Shown here one piece after another: positions 41,654 through 49,753 of a DNA stretch of 64,000 nt. Position numbers and translations under genes: made by a program. Source of the DNA: Blautia sp. An249 (GTDB lineage Bacteria; Bacillota; Clostridia; Lachnospirales; Lachnospiraceae). The stretch lies in assembly GCF_002159835.1 (NCBI RefSeq), contig NZ_NFJL01000012.1, positions 62,001-126,000 of the forward strand, read 5' to 3'. The notes beneath the pieces were generated by a model. The model was not told where the DNA came from. It saw only the letters and a list, made by a program, of their open reading frames with translations, and ran no database searches. Position 1 is the first letter of the stretch, and each line of letters opens with the position of its first letter.

Positions 41654-42427
41654 TCAGATTTTCTGCATCAGCAGATTCCTGTTTTTCCGAAACACAAACA
41701 CACCTGCAAAATAAAGTCCCGCCGACCAGATCAGAATCTGCGCCCACTGAAGCAAAGAGGGAAGGGTTCCGTACATCATGACTTTTCTGGCCCCGTCAAT
41801 CATCGCAAACAGGGGATTGTTTAAAACCACAATCCGGATAACGCCCTCCAGTTGTTCCACCGGATAAAAGATGGCAGAACAGTACATCCATAAGGTCAGC
41901 ATCACGGAATACAAATGTTTCATATCCCCGAAAAACACATAGGCCACAGCCAGAATCTGCGCCATCCCCAGAGAAAACAAAAACAGGCCGCCCAGGATCA
42001 GCGGAGTAAGCAGCATCGTCCAGGAAAGACGGAGGCGAAAAACAAACAGCATGATCAGATAAGCCAAAAACGAATATCCCAGATTAATGAAAGAGGTATA
42101 AACCCTCGACAGAAGGAAGATTTCCATAGGGACTTTCACCTTCATCAGCAGAGCCTTATTATCCACCAGCGCAGTCATGGCTCCGTTGGTGGCTCCCGTA
42201 AATGTCTGCCAGATAAGAAAACCTGTCAGATAGTAAATGGGGTAGTTTTCAATGGAGCGGCGAAACATCCGGGAAAAAATCAGGGACAACACTGCCATGG
42301 AGAGCAGAGGGTTTAAAACACTCCAGAAAATCCCCAAATAGGATCTGGCATATTTTCTTTTTAACTCCCGTTCGGTCAATTGCCCAATCACAAACAGGTA
42401 CTGTTTTCTCCCTCTGCTTTCAGCCAT
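41654..42427 (-). CDS. Polysaccharide ABC exporter permease (TagG/Wzm/RfbD type)
   Basis: 257 residues, six hydrophobic segments. LTERELKRKYARSYLGIFWSVLNPLLSMAVLSLIFSRMF is the characteristic TagG/Wzm start, and GLYFAGVFVFRKNRNLLMQKI the typical end. It forms the channel for the ATPase encoded 15 bp downstream. It overlaps the preceding gene by 8 bp. Presence of this exporter, with no Wzx/Wzy visible, says the polymer is finished inside the cell before export. Confidence 0.93.
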   Translation of the reverse strand: MAESRGRKQYLFVIGQLTERELKRKYARSYLGIFWSVLNPLLSMAVLSLIFSRMFRRSIENYPIYYLTGFLIWQTFTGATNGAMTALVDNKALLMKVKVPMEIFLLSRVYTSFINLGYSFLAYLIMLFVFRLRLSWTMLLTPLILGGLFLFSLGMAQILAVAYVFFGDMKHLYSVMLTLWMYCSAIFYPVEQLEGVIRIVVLNNPLFAMIDGARKVMMYGTLPSLLQWAQILIWSAGLYFAGVFVFRKNRNLLMQKI

Positions 42428-43808
42428 GTCTTAAAGCCGTCTCCTTCCTGATTCTTTCTGCCTCCTTCTTAAGAAAGCGCAGGTATTTGTACCGGGTATA
42501 GGATCTGAGATTTCTGTTTACATTCTTTCTGGAAAGGACAATACTTCCCTCCTGCCAGGCGCTCCTTCGCCCTTTTCTTTTCGTTCCTTTCAGGCGGTGC
42601 ATCAGTTGTCTGAAGATCCTGCTGCCTTTTAAATCCTGCGGTTTTATTTCTGCCGCCAGAGGCGCCTCTTCCCTTCCCAGCCCTTCATCGGAGAAAGGGA
42701 TTCTTCCGAAAACGGCCGCTTCTTTGCCTGTAGGACGACACATAAAAAGACGGAATAATTTCTCAATTACTTTCCTGTCCTGCCAAAAGCCAATCTCCTT
42801 TATTCCGAAAGTCCCCGTATTTTCCGCCAGATTCCGGACGTACTCCATAAGATAAGAGCCCTCTTTTTGTGTAAAATCCTTTCTCTTTTCTACGATTTCT
42901 TCATATATGGGGTAATACAGTTCTCCCCGGCGGACATACCCCAGAGTCATCCCATGGGGCGCTGAATATACCGCCTCAAAGAGACAGTTATTAAAATAAA
43001 CTTTCCTCCTGATTTTGCCTCGGGGGCCAAAGTAATAGCATCGGTAGTCCTCCCTGCGCACATGAGCCGGAATCTCATAGAGCCCCCAGTAATAACCTTT
43101 CAGAGATTTTTTTCTTCCCATGCAGCTTAATACTTCGTTCAGTGTTTTTTGCAGAGATCCTGTCCATCCGCTGTCTACCACCGCGTCTGAAATCCCGTCC
43201 AGCAGCCCTTCCTGTCTCAGATACCCTTCCAGGTTAGGCATTTCCTTCTGAGAATGCTGATTCATATAGTGCAGGAACCGCCCGCAGTGTTCCAGCTTCT
43301 GCCGGATTTTCGGCAGATCAGAAGAAGCCAGTTTCTCAGATAAGGACCAGGGAAAGGGACAGACCGCCAGAACTTCCTGCATCTCTTCCGTGGTCAGTCC
43401 CGCCCGGCTGAAAACAGTGCCCAGAGTCACTTCCAGCGCATCCCTGCAGATGTACTCCAACGCTGCCTTCTGATTCAGATGGAAAGCAGGGAGACGGACG
43501 CAGTAACGGGAACAGCTTAAATATCTGCATTCCACGGGAAGGTGGAATCTTCCGCAGAAAATCAACGCCGCCCGGTACATGAAATATCCGTCTCTTGCCA
43601 TAAAATAAAGGCGTCTCTTCCCGGTCTTTACTGCATCGTTTAACACCCACAGCAGGAAACCGGCAAGGGCCGGTCCCAGCACATAATTACAGACTACACT
43701 GCATTCCTCATTCTTATTTCTTTCTCCCAGTTTTGCGGCCTGGTACAGGCAGGGCCTCTGAGCTAAATATCTCTGATACTTCTTTCTTCGTTCTCTGGCG
43801 CTTTCCAT
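42420..43808 (-). CDS. Stand-alone RDGY/GWxGS-domain protein of the polysaccharide locus
   Basis: 462 residues without the HAD part. LYFMARDGYFMYRAA (ARDGY at 71), then YLSCSRYCVRLPAF, and VVDSGWTGSLQKTL (211-218) match, in the same order and spacing, the C-terminal domain of the protein at 38998-40917. The C-terminus is very basic (many Arg/Lys). Function unknown; its place among glycosyltransferases suggests a role in polymer assembly. It overlaps the upstream GT2 gene by 95 bp, unusually much, but AAGGAAA precedes its ATG and no later ATG keeps the domain. Confidence 0.7.
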   Translation of the reverse strand: MESARERRKKYQRYLAQRPCLYQAAKLGERNKNEECSVVCNYVLGPALAGFLLWVLNDAVKTGKRRLYFMARDGYFMYRAALIFCGRFHLPVECRYLSCSRYCVRLPAFHLNQKAALEYICRDALEVTLGTVFSRAGLTTEEMQEVLAVCPFPWSLSEKLASSDLPKIRQKLEHCGRFLHYMNQHSQKEMPNLEGYLRQEGLLDGISDAVVDSGWTGSLQKTLNEVLSCMGRKKSLKGYYWGLYEIPAHVRREDYRCYYFGPRGKIRRKVYFNNCLFEAVYSAPHGMTLGYVRRGELYYPIYEEIVEKRKDFTQKEGSYLMEYVRNLAENTGTFGIKEIGFWQDRKVIEKLFRLFMCRPTGKEAAVFGRIPFSDEGLGREEAPLAAEIKPQDLKGSRIFRQLMHRLKGTKRKGRRSAWQEGSIVLSRKNVNRNLRSYTRYKYLRFLKKEAERIRKETALRHG

Positions 43809-44655
43809 TTTCCTTCCACCTATAGTCCTTCCTTTTTTCTCCCGGATTGTTCCATACCCGTCTCAGATAATAATGAACCGGAACCGGAATAACCCCCGCG
43901 GCCAGCGGCCTTAACACATAGAAAAAGGTCCTCTGCTTAAGAATTCCCAACTTCCTGAATCCGTGATACTTAAGCCGCACTTCTCTGAGACGGCGGAGAA
44001 GCCGTCTCTTTTTGTAGGAATTATAGGTTTCCCGGTACTGCAAAAGAGGTTTCTGAATGTTATATCCTCTGTAATGGTTTCTATACAGCTTCATAAAGAG
44101 CTGATAATCCTCGCACAGCAAAAGTCCCCTGGACGTACAGTAACCGTTTACTTTTATCAAAGTCTCCTTACGGAACATGACCGAGGGGTGAACAAAGGGC
44201 GAATACAGCAGGAAGTCCCATTTTCCCGGTATCCGGGGCATTCTCTGCAGGCCCCAGACGCCGTATTCATCTATCAGTTCCACATTGCTTCCCACCCACT
44301 GGTACTGAGGATGGGATTCCAGGAACCGGTACTGTATCTGCAGACGCTCCTTTTTAGCAATATCATCGGCGTCCATTCTTGCCACATATTTCCCTGCTGC
44401 ATAACTGATACAAATATTTAAGGCGGCAGCCAGCCCCAGATTCCGGCTGCCTCTCAGGTACACAATTCTCTCATCCATGGCAGCAGCTTTCCGGATAAAA
44501 TCTGCGCTTTCTTTCCCGGAACCATCGTCATACAAAAGAAGCTCCCACTCCTTAAAACTCTGAGCGATGACGGAACGGACAGCCTGCAGAAATATCTTTT
44601 TCTTTTCCGGATTATACACGCTCATAATAATACTGATTTTCACACGGTTTCTCAT
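43714..44655 (-). CDS. GT2-family glycosyltransferase
   Basis: 313 residues. KISIIMSVYNPEKKKIFLQAVRSVIAQSF, YDDGSGKES, LGLAAALNICISYAAGKYVARMDADD (DADD as the metal/nucleotide motif) and ED in LLCEDYQLFMKLY are GT-A hallmarks. It would transfer a sugar to a lipid-linked acceptor inside the cell. The C-terminal 30 residues are strongly basic and are encoded in the stretch shared, in another frame, with the next gene. It starts 44 bp within the GT4 gene. Confidence 0.9.
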   Translation of the reverse strand: MRNRVKISIIMSVYNPEKKKIFLQAVRSVIAQSFKEWELLLYDDGSGKESADFIRKAAAMDERIVYLRGSRNLGLAAALNICISYAAGKYVARMDADDIAKKERLQIQYRFLESHPQYQWVGSNVELIDEYGVWGLQRMPRIPGKWDFLLYSPFVHPSVMFRKETLIKVNGYCTSRGLLLCEDYQLFMKLYRNHYRGYNIQKPLLQYRETYNSYKKRRLLRRLREVRLKYHGFRKLGILKQRTFFYVLRPLAAGVIPVPVHYYLRRVWNNPGEKRKDYRWKENGKRQRTKKEVSEIFSSEALPVPGRKTGRKK

Positions 44656-45838
44656 AGAAATTCCTTTCCACCTTCTGATTCACTTCCAGATAAATTCTCT
44701 TCATAACGGCATTTGCGTATTTTTTATCAAAAGGTTCGGCCGAGGCAATACAGTAACGGGACATCTGCTCCCTTTTCCTTTTACTCATCTCTTTTAAAGT
44801 CAGAATCCCTTTTGCAAATCCACCGGCATCTTCATAATGACAGACAAAACCATTTTTCTTATGTTCCATATATTCTCTGGTTCCCCGGTTGTCTGAGGCA
44901 ATAACCGGAATCCCCATAGCCAGAGACTCCAGAGCCGCCATTCCCAGGCCTTCTCTTTTAGAGGGAAATAAAGAAGCATCCGCACAGCCCAGAATTTCCC
45001 AGACTTTGGGACAGTAGCCGTAAATGGAAACCATCTCATCCAGTCCCAGTTCCTGAATCTGACGCTCCAGTTCCCTTCTTAAAAACCCGTCTCCGCAGAT
45101 TCCCAGACGGAAGTTTCCGGCATCGGGATAATTTTCTTTTACTATCTGAAATGCTTTCAGAAGGATTCTGTGATTTTTATTTTCATTTAATTCTCCTACG
45201 GAAACCAGGAAAAAGTCCTCTTCCTGAATTCCCAGTTTTTTGCGAAAAGCCTTTCGGGCATTTTGGCTCAGAGGCCGAAACCGTTTTCTGTCCAGACCGA
45301 TGCCCGGAATTTTGTACACCTTCCCGCCCTTCTTCAGATGAAATCTCTTTGCATGACGGTAGTCTTCTTCGTTAATTACAATCAGAATATCGGTAAACCT
45401 GGCCAGCCGCTTTTCGATTCCGTAATATACCAGACGGTTCCAAAGGGGCGCCTGTTTATAAAAATGAAATCCGTGGGCCGTATAGATTACCGTAAGATTT
45501 TTATCTCCGCTTAACTTCCCTGCCAGTCTTCCCAGAACTCCGCCCACAGGTGTATGGCAATGCAGAATGTCAAAATGATAGAGCTTTATCAGCTTCAGGA
45601 TCTGTTTTAAAGCTTTCTGGTTGTCCCGCAGGACGTACGGGGAACGGGCGATTTCAATGGAATGAATCTGTACGCCCATTCTTTCCAGCCTTTCCCTGTC
45701 CGATATATAATGAGGTTCCTCCATCCTTGCCGCATAATGCACCACATAGCCCATGCGCTGCAGCAGCTTTACGTTTTCCATCTCAAACTTCCCGAGAAAA
45801 TCATGAGTTGTAGTTAAAATTAAGACCTGCTTTTTCAT
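44612..45838 (-). CDS. GT4-family glycosyltransferase (EpsD/EpsF-like)
   Basis: 408 residues, GT-B fold. N-terminal half: ILTTTHDFLGKFEMENVKLLQRMGYVVHYAA, DILHCHTPVGGVLGRLAGK, and YTAHGFHFYK. C-terminal half: SVGELNENKNHRILLKAF, YGYCPKVWEILGCADASLFPSKREGLGMAALESLAMGIPVIASD with the EGLG..ALE nucleotide-sugar motif. It resembles exopolysaccharide GT4 enzymes and is the first glycosyltransferase of the polymer operon. GGGAGGCGATAAGGG precedes the start. Confidence 0.92.
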   Translation of the reverse strand: MKKQVLILTTTHDFLGKFEMENVKLLQRMGYVVHYAARMEEPHYISDRERLERMGVQIHSIEIARSPYVLRDNQKALKQILKLIKLYHFDILHCHTPVGGVLGRLAGKLSGDKNLTVIYTAHGFHFYKQAPLWNRLVYYGIEKRLARFTDILIVINEEDYRHAKRFHLKKGGKVYKIPGIGLDRKRFRPLSQNARKAFRKKLGIQEEDFFLVSVGELNENKNHRILLKAFQIVKENYPDAGNFRLGICGDGFLRRELERQIQELGLDEMVSIYGYCPKVWEILGCADASLFPSKREGLGMAALESLAMGIPVIASDNRGTREYMEHKKNGFVCHYEDAGGFAKGILTLKEMSKRKREQMSRYCIASAEPFDKKYANAVMKRIYLEVNQKVERNFYEKPCENQYYYERV

Positions 45839-45897
45839 ACCCTTATCGCCTCCCGCAATCTTGCGCAGCCGCCCGGAATTTTCATAAGAACAAAGAG

Positions 45898-45955
45898 GAA
45901 TTTCCTGTTACATAAAAAATCTCTTACAAACAGTTTCCCATTTGTAAGAGATTTT
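45898..45955. terminator. Terminator between the regulatory and glycosyltransferase parts of the locus, with repeat arm
   Basis: AAAATCTCTTACAAA pairs with TTTGTAAGAGATTTT around 45916-45955; A/T tracts on both sides allow bidirectional action. The adjacent 45898-45919 repeats the arm of the palindrome at 1762-1784 with one mismatch. It may attenuate transcription from the cps genes into the glycosyltransferase genes. Confidence 0.75.
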
Positions 45956-45976
45956 ATTCATCTTAACTTTCTGCGA

Positions 45977-46516
45977 TTATTTTTCAGCATTATGAAATTT
46001 TCCATTTTTCGATTCCATAAATTTGAGGAAGTTTTCTTTCTCTCCGATTACAAAATCGTCTTTTATCCAATATCCTTTCTGATTGGCTTCCAGATATATT
46101 CCGTCTTTGATATATCTTACTTCCTGTATTGCGGAATATGGTATGGTTTCAAACTGTGATCCCCAGCCATACTGAAAGTTCTTCTGATAGAAATAAAAAT
46201 TGGCTTTTAAAACGCCTCCCGGACATTTTTTATACACTTTCCTTGCCTGTAAATACGGCAGGAGAAAAATCAGCCCCACGCAGACTGCCAGCAGTCCGAT
46301 GAGGATTCCGTCCACAATGTTTCCGCCGATGTGAAAGAGACTCCCGGAACTCTGCCCGGTAACCTGATTATAAATAAAAAGTCCGATGTATATCACTCCA
46401 ACAGCCAGGCAGATGATCAGATTCCGGACGGCTGTTTTCTGTCCTGTCATCCACTGCAGCTTCAGAATCTCTTTTTTGTTATACTGGGTTTGTATTTTAA
46501 ACATTACCGCTGCCAT
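45977..46516 (-). CDS. YcxB-like membrane protein
   Basis: 179 residues. Two hydrophobic segments (NLIICLAVGVIYIGLFIYN; IVDGILIGLLAVCVGLIFLLPYL) followed by a cytoplasmic region FYFYQKNFQYGWGSQFETIPYSAIQEVRYIKDGIYLEANQKGYWI, which fits the YcxB-like domain. Function of the family is unknown. It overlaps the preceding gene by 20 bp. AAAGGAGAG precedes ATG 46516. Its link to polysaccharide synthesis is by position only. Confidence 0.7.
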   Translation of the reverse strand: MAAVMFKIQTQYNKKEILKLQWMTGQKTAVRNLIICLAVGVIYIGLFIYNQVTGQSSGSLFHIGGNIVDGILIGLLAVCVGLIFLLPYLQARKVYKKCPGGVLKANFYFYQKNFQYGWGSQFETIPYSAIQEVRYIKDGIYLEANQKGYWIKDDFVIGEKENFLKFMESKNGKFHNAEK

Positions 46517-47303
46517 CTGTCTCTCCTTTTCCCACTACCACAGTTAATTCTGCCTGGTTGGACATATGATTCTCCGAATCTGTCACATAATAGGTCAGTG
46601 TGTAGGTTCCTTCAGCAGCCGTATTCACTTCTCCCTGAATCTGGATTCTTTTGTATAAGTCTCCTGACTGATCTTTGTCATCCTGTATATCGGAAACGTA
46701 ACTGAGCTGTTCAAAGGTATCCCCCACCTTCATCTCAACATAATACTCTTTCAGATAAATTCTGGGCGCTCCCGCATCCAGACTCTGTATCTTCTCTTCC
46801 TGAAGCTTCTTTGCCTCCTGGGCTTTTTGATCCGAAGATGCTTCGGTTTCCTGTTTTTCTGTGGAATCTCCCTGCACAGTTTCGTCCACTACTGTTTCAT
46901 CTGTGGTATTCTCTCCCTGTGAAGTTTCTTCCTGAGTCTCTTCCTGTTCTGTATTCTCATCTGACTCCTGCAGGCTGCCCTCTTTACATTTCACAGCATG
47001 CCGCAGCTTTGCCACGTTGTTGCTGGAATCTTTGGCTACGTACACAACCGTCGCCGTCTCTTTCTCTTCTGATATGTAAATGGATTCTACCTCCAGAGAA
47101 CTGGATACATTTCCGTCTCTGTTATCTTCTGCAGTTACTCCCTCCAATAGCTGTTCTTCATCCATTCCTGCCTGATACTCCAGGTTCTCATTGTCCACAT
47201 GAATTTCAGGAGGGGTTGTATCTGCATCTATCTTTAGATATAAGAAGATTCCGCCCAGAACCAGACAGCCAAGGATCACGAGAGTCATAATCCCTTTTTT
47301 CAT
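46497..47303 (-). CDS. Membrane-anchored protein with DUF5011/Ig-like domains
   Basis: 268 residues. An N-terminal membrane anchor (IMTLVILGCLVLGGIFLYL) is followed by an Ig-like DUF5011-type domain (TPPEIHVDNENLEYQAG..EQLLEGVTAEDNRDGNVS ... VVYVAKDSSNNVAKL), an acidic Glu/Thr-rich linker, and a second such domain (APRIYLKEYYVEMKVGDTFEQLSYVSDIQDDKDQSG ... GTYTLTYYVTDSENHMSNQAEL). It would project into the wall, perhaps binding polymer. 19 bp separates it from the BY-kinase gene. Confidence 0.8.
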   Translation of the reverse strand: MKKGIMTLVILGCLVLGGIFLYLKIDADTTPPEIHVDNENLEYQAGMDEEQLLEGVTAEDNRDGNVSSSLEVESIYISEEKETATVVYVAKDSSNNVAKLRHAVKCKEGSLQESDENTEQEETQEETSQGENTTDETVVDETVQGDSTEKQETEASSDQKAQEAKKLQEEKIQSLDAGAPRIYLKEYYVEMKVGDTFEQLSYVSDIQDDKDQSGDLYKRIQIQGEVNTAAEGTYTLTYYVTDSENHMSNQAELTVVVGKGETDGSGNV

Positions 47304-47321
47304 AACGGGCCCTCCTGTTTT

Positions 47322-48029
47322 CTATTCGTAACGAATGTACTTTCCATATCGTTTGTATTTACCATATTTTCTGTAACGGCCATATTTTCCGTATCCTTCT
47401 TTGCTAATATCGACTTTATTCAGAACCGCCCCCAGAATCGGACAGTTTCCTTTCTCCAGCTGCCGCTTTACTTCCTGGACAAAACGGTAGCTGATTGCTT
47501 CTGCTTCGATTACCAGAACCACGCCGTCGCAGCATTCTGAAACAACGGCACAGTCGATTACACTTCCAAGCGGCGGGGTATCGATAAGAATATAATCGTA
47601 AATATCTCTCATTGTCTGGACAAATTCCTTAAAATATCTGCCGCCTAAAAGTTCTGCCGGATTGGGCGGAACAGGGCCTGCAAACACAATATGGAAATTA
47701 GGGATGTCTGTCACACAGACAACCTCTGAGAGTTTCGCCTGTTTTGACAGATAATGGGTCATCCCCTTTACTTCTTCCTGAACCTGAACTCTGCCTAAAA
47801 GTACCGATTTACGAAGATCCGCGTCTACCAGTAGAATTCTTTTTCCCGCTTCTGCAAGAGAGACTCCCAGATGAAATGCCACATTACTTTTGCCTTCATT
47901 CTGGGTACAGCTTGTTAAAGCAATTACTTTTTTATCATCTCCGCAGAACTGCAGATTTGTACGCAGAGATTTATAAGCCTCATCTGCGGCATAATCCAGA
48001 GCAGTGCGTACCACTTTTACCTTATTCAC
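47322..48029 (-). CDS. cpsD: CpsD/CapB-type bacterial tyrosine kinase
   Basis: 235 residues. Walker A appears as SCTQNEGKSNV, Walker A' as LLVDADLRKS, and Walker B as YILIDTPPLG, the BY-kinase set. The C-terminus carries a dense tyrosine cluster (seven Tyr from YGKYGRYRKYGKY onward, also rich in Lys/Arg/Gly) for autophosphorylation. It pairs with the membrane activator encoded 20 bp upstream and is reversed by the CpsB phosphatase, controlling polymer length or output. Confidence 0.93.
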   Translation of the reverse strand: MNKVKVVRTALDYAADEAYKSLRTNLQFCGDDKKVIALTSCTQNEGKSNVAFHLGVSLAEAGKRILLVDADLRKSVLLGRVQVQEEVKGMTHYLSKQAKLSEVVCVTDIPNFHIVFAGPVPPNPAELLGGRYFKEFVQTMRDIYDYILIDTPPLGSVIDCAVVSECCDGVVLVIEAEAISYRFVQEVKRQLEKGNCPILGAVLNKVDISKEGYGKYGRYRKYGKYKRYGKYIRYE

Positions 48030-48049
48030 TATTCATTCCTCCTGTACTT

Positions 48050-48799
48050 TTACGCTTTTTGTCCGCGAAGCCGGTTTTTCTTTTTGCTCTTTTGTTTTCC
48101 CCTTTTTTCGCTCTCCGTTATAGGAATACTGCCCAGGGTACTCAGATTCAGATACCGTTCTATATCTTCGCTGTTCTTAATGGAATCATCCGTTAAATAA
48201 ATCAGCAGCACCACTGCAGCCGACACAAAGATTCCTGCAAGGCCTCCAAGCAGACCGTTTCTGGAGATATTAGGGCTGATGGGAGACGTGGGAATATTGG
48301 CATCTTCCACCACGTTTACCGCCTCAATATCCATTACGTTTTTAATATGTTCGGAAGCCACGTCCCGGATTGCATTTGCAATCTCCGCAGCTACATAAGG
48401 ATCTTCATCCTGAACGTTGATGGAAATAATACGGGTATCCGTAGGGCTGTCCACGACCAGTTTCCCCAGAAGCTGGTTATAATTCATATTTAATTCCAGT
48501 TCGGCAATCACATTTTCGATTACCGTTCTGCTCTTAATCAGTTCTGTGTAGTCTTTGGTCAGAAACGTACTGGTCTGAATGTCATTGCTGGTCAGTGTAC
48601 TTCCGTCCTGCCTGGTCAGCACGTACATTTTTGTGGTAGACTGATAAACAGGCGTAATCATCAACTTCGTCCCGATGACTGCCGCCAGCATGCCCAATAC
48701 GCCAACCAGAAGAATAATTCCCAGTCTGTTCAGCAGCGCTCTTAAAATTTCTCCTAAATCCAGTTCAATTTCCTCTGTACTTCGTAAATTCTGTTCCAT
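48050..48799 (-). CDS. cpsC: CpsC-type chain-length/BY-kinase activator (Wzz domain)
   Basis: 249 residues with two membrane segments: LGIILLVGVLGMLAAVIGTKLM near 30-50 and GLLGGLAGIFVSAAVVLLIYL near 185-205, flanking an extracellular region with SRTVIENVIAELELNMNYNQL typical of Wzz. The proline-rich PTSPISPNISRNGL motif precedes the second segment. The cytoplasmic tail is basic. It activates the CpsD kinase and helps set polymer length. Confidence 0.92.
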   Translation of the reverse strand: MEQNLRSTEEIELDLGEILRALLNRLGIILLVGVLGMLAAVIGTKLMITPVYQSTTKMYVLTRQDGSTLTSNDIQTSTFLTKDYTELIKSRTVIENVIAELELNMNYNQLLGKLVVDSPTDTRIISINVQDEDPYVAAEIANAIRDVASEHIKNVMDIEAVNVVEDANIPTSPISPNISRNGLLGGLAGIFVSAAVVLLIYLTDDSIKNSEDIERYLNLSTLGSIPITESEKRGKQKSKKKNRLRGQKA

Positions 48800-48811
48800 T
48801 CTTCTCTCCTG

Positions 48812-49531
48812 TCATTTATTTTCCAATAGTTTCCGGGGATTTTCCCAAAAAATTCTGCGGGCGTAAGCACTTCCCTCTTTCTTTTCTACATAAGCTGCAC
48901 AGGCCCCCATCAGAGGTTTCCGGTACTTACTTCCATGTCCGTCTGTTCCAATGAAATCCAGCAAATCTGCTCTCATTAATTTTTTACAGAACCTTTTAGC
49001 TGCTCTTCCGCTTTCTCCCATGATGCTTCCGGCATTTACCTGGATTCTGGCCCCCATACTTACCAGATCTTCCAGAAAATCCAGATCTTTCTGCACACAT
49101 TCATAACGCTCCACATGGGCGAGAATGGGCGCATACCCGAAACGAATCAATTCATAAAGGGATTTCTGCATGGATTCCTGATGGATGTAATAGGGGAATT
49201 CCGTTAAAACGTATCTGGAATCTGCCATGGAGGAAACTTTTTTCTCTTTTAATAAAGATACCATCTCTGTACAGATATGTAATTCGCATCCCAGGTACAG
49301 CTCCATCTGCAGGTTCTGCCTGTGCATACATTCCTTCACCCGGTGAAACTGGCGGATGATTTCTTCCTGTGGTGTCTCAAACATTCCTCTGCGGTAATGG
49401 GGGGTTGCAATAATTGTCCTTACCCCGTTCTCATACTCCAGTTTCAGCATTTCCATGGTTTCTTCCAGGCTTTTGGATCCATCGTCAACATGGGGAAGCA
49501 GATGGCAGTGTACATCTGTTAAACCTGTCAC
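48812..49531 (-). CDS. cpsB: CpsB/YwqE-type PHP tyrosine-protein phosphatase
   Basis: About 239 residues. DVHCHLLPHVDDGSKSLEETM near the N-terminus is the metal-binding motif of CpsB; ATPHYRRGMF, ELYLGCELHI, HVERYE and IGTDGHGSKYRKP supply the remaining ligands. It removes phosphate from the CpsD tyrosines. I prefer GTG 49531, which has GAGAGGG upstream and begins just before the HCH motif as in relatives; ATG 49567 is the alternative. First gene of the polysaccharide locus. Confidence 0.92.
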   Translation of the reverse strand: MTGLTDVHCHLLPHVDDGSKSLEETMEMLKLEYENGVRTIIATPHYRRGMFETPQEEIIRQFHRVKECMHRQNLQMELYLGCELHICTEMVSLLKEKKVSSMADSRYVLTEFPYYIHQESMQKSLYELIRFGYAPILAHVERYECVQKDLDFLEDLVSMGARIQVNAGSIMGESGRAAKRFCKKLMRADLLDFIGTDGHGSKYRKPLMGACAAYVEKKEGSAYARRIFWENPRKLLENK

Positions 49532-49619
49532 TTCTCTCTGCCCTCTCTGAAAACTTTCAGTTCTCATCTTACTATGTTTCCAAACTCTCTACAACTGTGT
49601 TGAACTTTTTATTATCTGA

Positions 49620-49647
49620 AGTGTAAAAATCTGAACTTCCTTTTCAA
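49620..49647 (-). promoter_or_regulatory. Candidate promoter of the polysaccharide locus
   Basis: Minus strand TTGAAA (49642-49647), 16-bp spacer, TACACT (49620-49625), giving a leader of about 80 bases. Confidence 0.45.
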
Positions 49648-49706
49648 TTTTAATCTATCTCCTGTCAGAATACAAGACAAAATCTGCTTTCGTTCCCTGT
49701 TTCATT

Positions 49707-49740
49707 CAAAACACCGGCGCAGCTTCTGCCGCACCGGTGT
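49707..49740 (-). terminator. Terminator of spoIVA
   Basis: ACACCGGCGC (49711-49720) pairs with GCACCGGTGT (49731-49740), one imperfect pair; short T tract on the minus strand. Confidence 0.65.
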
Positions 49741-49753
49741 CCCCGAGGCTTTT

